From Homarus americanus (taxonomy: Eukaryota > Arthropoda > Malacostraca > Decapoda > Nephropidae): a stretch of 64,000 nucleotides of DNA. Where the stretch lies: the NCBI RefSeq assembly GCF_018991925.1, contig NW_024727688.1, positions 349,501-413,500 of the forward strand, written 5' to 3'. Position numbers and translations under genes: made by a program. Of this stretch, positions 59,411 through 64,000 are shown one piece after another (the stretch's first letter is position 1; the number at the start of each line of letters is the position of its first letter). A model generated the notes under the pieces. The model had not been told where the DNA came from. It ran no database searches and saw nothing but the letters and a program-made list of their open reading frames with translations.

Positions 59411-59592
59411 CTAGTCTACCTTGTGATATATATTAGACTCGTTTTTGTGAGAGGGATATAGCTAAGAACACCAACTGTAGACTCGGTTTTGTCTTCGTAT
59501 TTTTTTTCTTCTATTTTTTGCTTCCTAATCGGCCTAATCTTCGTGGTCTGTCCTCTCCACAGTCAATAGTTTTCAGATCTAACACTCCTGGA

Positions 59593-59611
59593 ACACACAC
59601 ACACACACACA

Positions 59612-59642
<31 letters not shown>
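59593..59642 (+). repeat. (CA)n microsatellite
   Basis: A CA run with one cata interruption, followed by ctgtatata. Confidence 0.96.
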
Positions 59643-61424
59643 TGTATATAAAATGATGCATCCCCATATAAAAAAAAAATGGCCACTATGAATAAATAAT
59701 GGAGAATTACTTTACCGTATAACATGGTTAACGACTCTCCATTACGCCCATATTTATCGCCCTATCTCTTCTCTTATTTCCAATTTACTCCTTCTCTCCC
59801 TCCCCTCTCTTCCCCACACACCCCCGGGGCACGAGGGGCTAACTTAATTGCACACACACAGCCATCGATGTACACGCGGACATATTCACACACGCTTACA
59901 GGTGCACATGAATACATTTTTACGCTGGAGTTCTGTACTGGTGTAAAATAATTCATTCCTACATATGTATTTGTCTATTCGTGCACCCAGATGTATGTGA
60001 AAGAAATTTATTATAATATTGATAATACGAATAAGAACAATAGAGGAAGAAACCAGAAGAGAAAATAAATTAACGAAGACGAAAACGAAACACTGAGGGT
60101 GAGAGAATGGTTGTAAATGATAGACTAGTTTACGTAATGATAGAATGTTCTCTGTTGAATATTCAGTTATTATCACCAACTGTAAGACACATTAGTTGAT
60201 AATTAAAATAGTTATATATTTAAAAAAAAAATTTACTTGCCAGTTGCATGACGGTGATTAATTGCGAGGAATATAATGATTTACGTGTAAAAATAACGAG
60301 AAAAATTCGAGCATTATTGCAAGAGTTTGTATTCAATAATTAACAGTTGCAGTGGTTTAGTAATAATGTACAAATGTTTAGTTCATCAAGTGACGTGACC
60401 CAATGGAATGTTTTTATTGTATACTTTACATATATGTTGCTTTATATTATGCAGTAATAATGGCAGAGTTATGTCATTACACACACAACTACACATAATT
60501 TCATTTACTTAATGTTCAAAAAGTCCTTATTTCTCATATTATCACAGCCTCTTTCTTGTTAATGTCAAGTCTTATAGAATAATATATTTGTGCATTATTA
60601 ACCTCTGTTATACTCTGACACCCAGTGGTATATTGTAGTACAGTATACCTTGTTCTGAGAAGTGGCCTATATATTTTAGTATTATTTTTTACCCTTCAGA
60701 GTACAACCGAGTTAAGGGTTAGTCTATGTAAAAATTTCAATTTGGGTTGGAAAGAAAAACATCTGAGAACCACAATGTAAACGAAAATTGTTCCTCATGG
60801 TAAAGGAAACTTATGTAAGAATGAAAATTTAAATCAGTTTCCATATTTGAAGGAAATTTGATGTAATTTATATATATATTCTGTATTTTTTTCCTCGAGA
60901 TTTTTTCTTTGTTGTGATTTTACATTTTGGGCAATCCGGAGAGTCGGGTTCATTAAAATATGGACGCGTCTATATTTAATTATTGATTACTTTTATTATT
61001 ACTACCCGGACCTACATAGTGATGGGGAAAACCGATCAATTCTCAACCAGGAAGTCAATATGAACCACGTCGCGGGTTGCTAGACATGCAAATAACCAAC
61101 ACCCTTCCTTTTCCTTGATGACTTCCTCACCGCCTGTGCTCCACGCTGGCAATCATTCCGGAAACGTGTGCTGTAATACACTATTGTCTCCTTGTGTAAT
61201 GTTATGGTGGAGTCATGAGTCTTGTTACATTTATGTTTCCTACGTCAGTCGTTATTCACTGAAAAATAAACACGTAATGATGCAACTAAATATGTCCAGG
61301 GTGAATATTAACGTTGTGTAGTATACACGGAAAAATCGTATTTAATTACAATACACGTCATGATTTTTCAGGATAAATGGATATTCGGATGTGATGTGTA
61401 CTTAGGACAAATCATTAAGACGAA
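59643..61424. other. unannotated AT-rich sequence
   Basis: No gene is recognised. A short pyrimidine patch lies at 59756-59822 and A/T runs are scattered. Confidence 0.5.
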
Positions 61425-61459
61425 CCTAACCTAACCTAACCTAACCTAACCTAACCTAA
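61425..61459 (+). repeat. interstitial (CCTAA)7 telomere-like repeat
   Basis: Seven perfect tandem CCTAA pentamers, the complement of the arthropod telomere unit TTAGG. Unique sequence lies on both sides, so this is an internal site. Confidence 0.93.
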
Positions 61460-61930
61460 CCAACCTTCTTCGCAAACATCAATGTCATGAAATTACATAT
61501 ACAAACTACCTTAAAGCTGTTCATTCACTAGCGAATACCGTCACAGTTATACACATCTTAATGCAGTCATACACACACACACACACTGGTAGTTGAGTCA
61601 CACGCACACACACACACACACACAGAAGAGACGGGACACAAACATTCACATGAGTTAGGTCATTTGCTCACTTTTATTTCTCATAACTTGGCCACGTTGT
61701 GTGGTTTACCGCCCGGGGACACACTCTTCATGGTCATCGTCGCTTAAATTCACTGCGCGATATTATCTGGTGATGTTGCATATGCAGTTGTTGTCTTCGC
61801 CATTTGCAATTTTATGGTTTTTTTAATTGGTCTCTCTGTGGTGTTCAATTTTGATCATGGTTGGTGTTATTATGTTGCCTGTGTGTTGACTTGTGGCGCC
61901 ACCTTAGGTCCATAAAAGCAATTTCAGGAC
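61460..61930. other. unannotated sequence with CA runs
   Basis: CA runs at about 61571-61586 and 61603-61622. No gene. Confidence 0.5.
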
Positions 61931-61950
61931 TTTTTTTTTTTTTTTTTTTT
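61931..61950 (+). repeat. T20 homopolymer
   Basis: A run of 20 T, 25 bases before a tandem duplication. Confidence 0.95.
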
Positions 61951-61975
61951 AGTAATTGTGTTGGATTTTTGTGGA

Positions 61976-62080
61976 GCCATGAAGGTCTGTAAAGTTAGTC
62001 AGGTGTTTCGTGTGTTCGTTTAGTCTTGTGTTGCCATGAAGGACTGTGAAGTTAGTCAGATGTTTAGTCTTTGTTTAGAC
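61976..62080 (+). repeat. 57-bp tandem duplication, 2 copies
   Basis: gccatgaaggtctgtaaagt at 61976 recurs as gccatgaaggactgtgaagt at 62033. The copies share ttagtcag(g/a)tgttt and a tttagtctt end, with a few substitutions and a small deletion in the second. Confidence 0.9.
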
Positions 62081-62254
62081 CTATACAAGACTGACCTATT
62101 GAGACAAGGAGTCGCGCGTAATTATATTTTATGTACTTATTTTTTTTTTCGTTATTTTATTAGGTTTTACTTATTTTTTTGTCACAAGAATTCTCGTTAC
62201 TTTTGTTTTTGTTTTATAGGTATAACTAGAGGTGTTACTTGCGTGTCTTATTTT

Positions 62255-62263
<9 letters not shown>

Positions 62264-62338
<75 letters not shown>
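62264..62338 (+). repeat. (CA)37 microsatellite
   Basis: A perfect CA run preceded by a short CT run. Confidence 0.97.
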
Positions 62339-62339
<1 letters not shown>

Positions 62340-62340
<1 letters not shown>

Positions 62341-62919
62341 TCCTTCTTCACACTTACGTTTCTTTTTGTGTCTTCTCCTCCTCCTCCCCCCACCCTCCCT
62401 GTCTCTTTCGTCTTATCGGTGTTTCCCATCTTCCACGCCCACCACCACCACCACCACCACCACCACAGTTACCACAAATTCCTATCTCGCCAAAATTATC
62501 ACGTCTCTCTCTCTCTCTCTCTCCTTTAACACCAACCACACTGTTCATTATCATTCTCCTTGCCACTCCCTGTCTCTGTGTCGTCACCTCTACATCTGAT
62601 GCCCTGGTTTGCTTTTCTTTTTTTCTTTATTCGTCTGTACTTGATGTTGTCCTCTTGTCTTCATTATCAGTTGTCATTATTTTTATTTTCTTCTGTGGCT
62701 GTCTTTCTTATCTATCTAGTTTGTTATTTTATGTTTTACCTTCATTATTGTGTTTTGTTGGTGTGTTACTTTTCTTCACCTTTCTTCTTCTTCTCTTTTG
62801 TTTTTGTCTTTGGATATTGGTATATATGATTATCTCTCCCTCTCCCCCTCTCTCTGTTTCTCTCTTTATCTTTCTTTCTTTCCCTCCCTTTTTCGCTGTT
62901 AACATCATAGTCTTTTTTC

Positions 62920-62967
<48 letters not shown>

Positions 62968-62970
62968 CAC
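62340..62970 (+). repeat. pyrimidine-rich tract with (CCA)n and (CT)n
   Basis: A C/T-rich tract containing (CCA)n at about 62437-62466 and CT runs at about 62502-62523 and 62921-62963. The 277-codon frame across the CA run and this tract (62232-63065) is the longest in the window and is a composition artefact. Confidence 0.85.
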
Positions 62971-64000
62971 TGTATGATTCGTATTTTATTTTATTTTTTA
63001 TTCCTCAACGTTACTTACGCATTTTTAACACTGAGAAATATATACTTTTTATAGAATTTAGTTAATGTGAGTTAATGTGTGTACTTGTGTTTTATCATGA
63101 ATGTTTTTTTAATTGAAATATTTGTTCATACTTACCTGTGTATTCATTTATTGTTCTTCTTAAAAACATTTCTCCATTTGAACATTTATATTCTCCTCGT
63201 TTCACAATTTTTTTATTTTTTTAAACAATTTTCCTTTTATAAAACTGTACACACATTTTGTTGATTATATATTTTTTTACTATTACCTTTTTTTTAATGT
63301 AATTATCATTGTATCCATATTTTTGCTATTCCTGTATTACTGCATATTTCCTACAGTCATATATCACACATTTTGTTATTTTATTTAGTTTTTTTTTTCT
63401 TTAGTTGTGATGTATTCAAAATGTACCGTATATTACGTTCCTCGCTTGTTGCATATATATACTGTATGTGTGTGTGTACTCCATCCCCTCCCCTTCCATA
63501 TATCACATCATTTTTTAAGAGTACCTATAGTTTTATCATCTATTTCGTTCCTCTCTTGGTTATAAATTACACATTTGTTCTTTACCTTTTTTATTTAAAG
63601 TCTTGGTATTTTGTATTTTTTTTTTCATTTATTTCTTGTGCTATATTTCCTCTGTTTATTCGCCACGGATTTTTTATTTTATTTTTTTACGTTTTCTTTT
63701 AATTTTCTGTGTGTGTGTAGTTTCATATTTATTTTTTTTCTTTTGTTTTATATATTCCTCTGTTTATTAATTATATTCTTTGTATATTTTTATTTTATTT
63801 GTTTTTATTTGTGGTTTATTAGAGTCTTTGATCACACACACACACACACTGTTTTTTTTTTACTTTATTTAGTCTTAACAAATTTATTAGTTCAGGCATT
63901 TATTTGTATTTTTAGGTGTAAATCTTGCTTTACTTTTTGTTTCCCTTTTCTCTTGTTCCGTGTGTTTCTCCTTCATATTTGACACATTTTGCAATATGCG
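62971..64000 (+). repeat. T-rich low-complexity sequence
   Basis: About 1 kb is T-dominated with tttatttt motifs, a short tg run at 63468-63478 and a CA run at 63833-63849. Phe/Leu/Ile-rich frames (up to 123 codons) follow from the base composition. Confidence 0.7.

Noticed and set aside
62232..63065. 277-codon + frame, the longest in the window
   Set aside because: It runs through (CA)n, (CCA)n and (CT)n repeats and T-rich sequence. Its protein is only Thr-His and Ser/Leu/Phe runs, and overlapping frames are open too.

Overview
The window is non-coding, repeat-dominated animal DNA. It is most likely from an arthropod, and a decapod crustacean would fit best. Three things point there. The first is a very high density of long perfect microsatellites: (GT)n, (GA)n, (TA)n and (TTA)n, plus one (CA)n-type block of about 405 bp. 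The second is interstitial runs of the arthropod telomeric pentamer TTAGG/CCTAA at about 19.6, 27.6 and 61.4 kb. The third is a decayed non-LTR retrotransposon reverse transcriptase with a CR1-like 3' tail at 6.4-7.1 kb. The species call is inference. There is no operon-like or bacterial gene organisation, and I recognise no intact protein gene, tRNA, rRNA or snRNA.

Layout. 0-4.3 kb: purine and pyrimidine tracts around a decayed satellite of about 165 bp unit. 4.3-7.2 kb: an imperfect hairpin, a 29-bp minisatellite, a higher-order minisatellite (141-bp unit built of six sub-units) and the reverse-transcriptase relic fused to its end. 7.2-9.6 kb: plain sequence. 9.6-15 kb: a dense cluster of minisatellites (50, 31, 24 and 32 bp units, plus decayed ones). 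16.3-21.8 kb: decayed arrays, a GC-rich patch and a TTAGG locus. 23.9-28.5 kb: long strand-asymmetric tracts, four tandem arrays (34, 33, 22 and 37-39 bp) and a CCTAA locus. 29-34.5 kb: three loci of a 16-bp GGGCCCC minisatellite family, a recent 98/120-bp duplication and many GA/CT repeats. 35-43.7 kb: TTA, TA, CA and GT arrays, a CACGTG-rich array and a 90-bp duplication around a (GT)n. 43.7-50 kb: mostly featureless AT-rich sequence. 50-55 kb: a 112-bp array, a TTGGCA array of about 530 bp, another GGGCCCC locus and a long purine tract. 55-64 kb: A-rich then T-rich sequence with scattered microsatellites and a perfect (CCTAA)7.

Almost every long open frame here is an artefact of repeats or of strand-asymmetric base composition (runs of Ser/Leu/Phe/Pro, Cys-Val or Thr-His). 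The only sequence with recognisable protein homology is the broken reverse transcriptase. No genes can be seen working together. The most notable structure is a dispersed minisatellite/element family with core GGGCCCCAGTCCTAAT at six loci, each near TTAGG-like sequence. I find no convincing new functional system.
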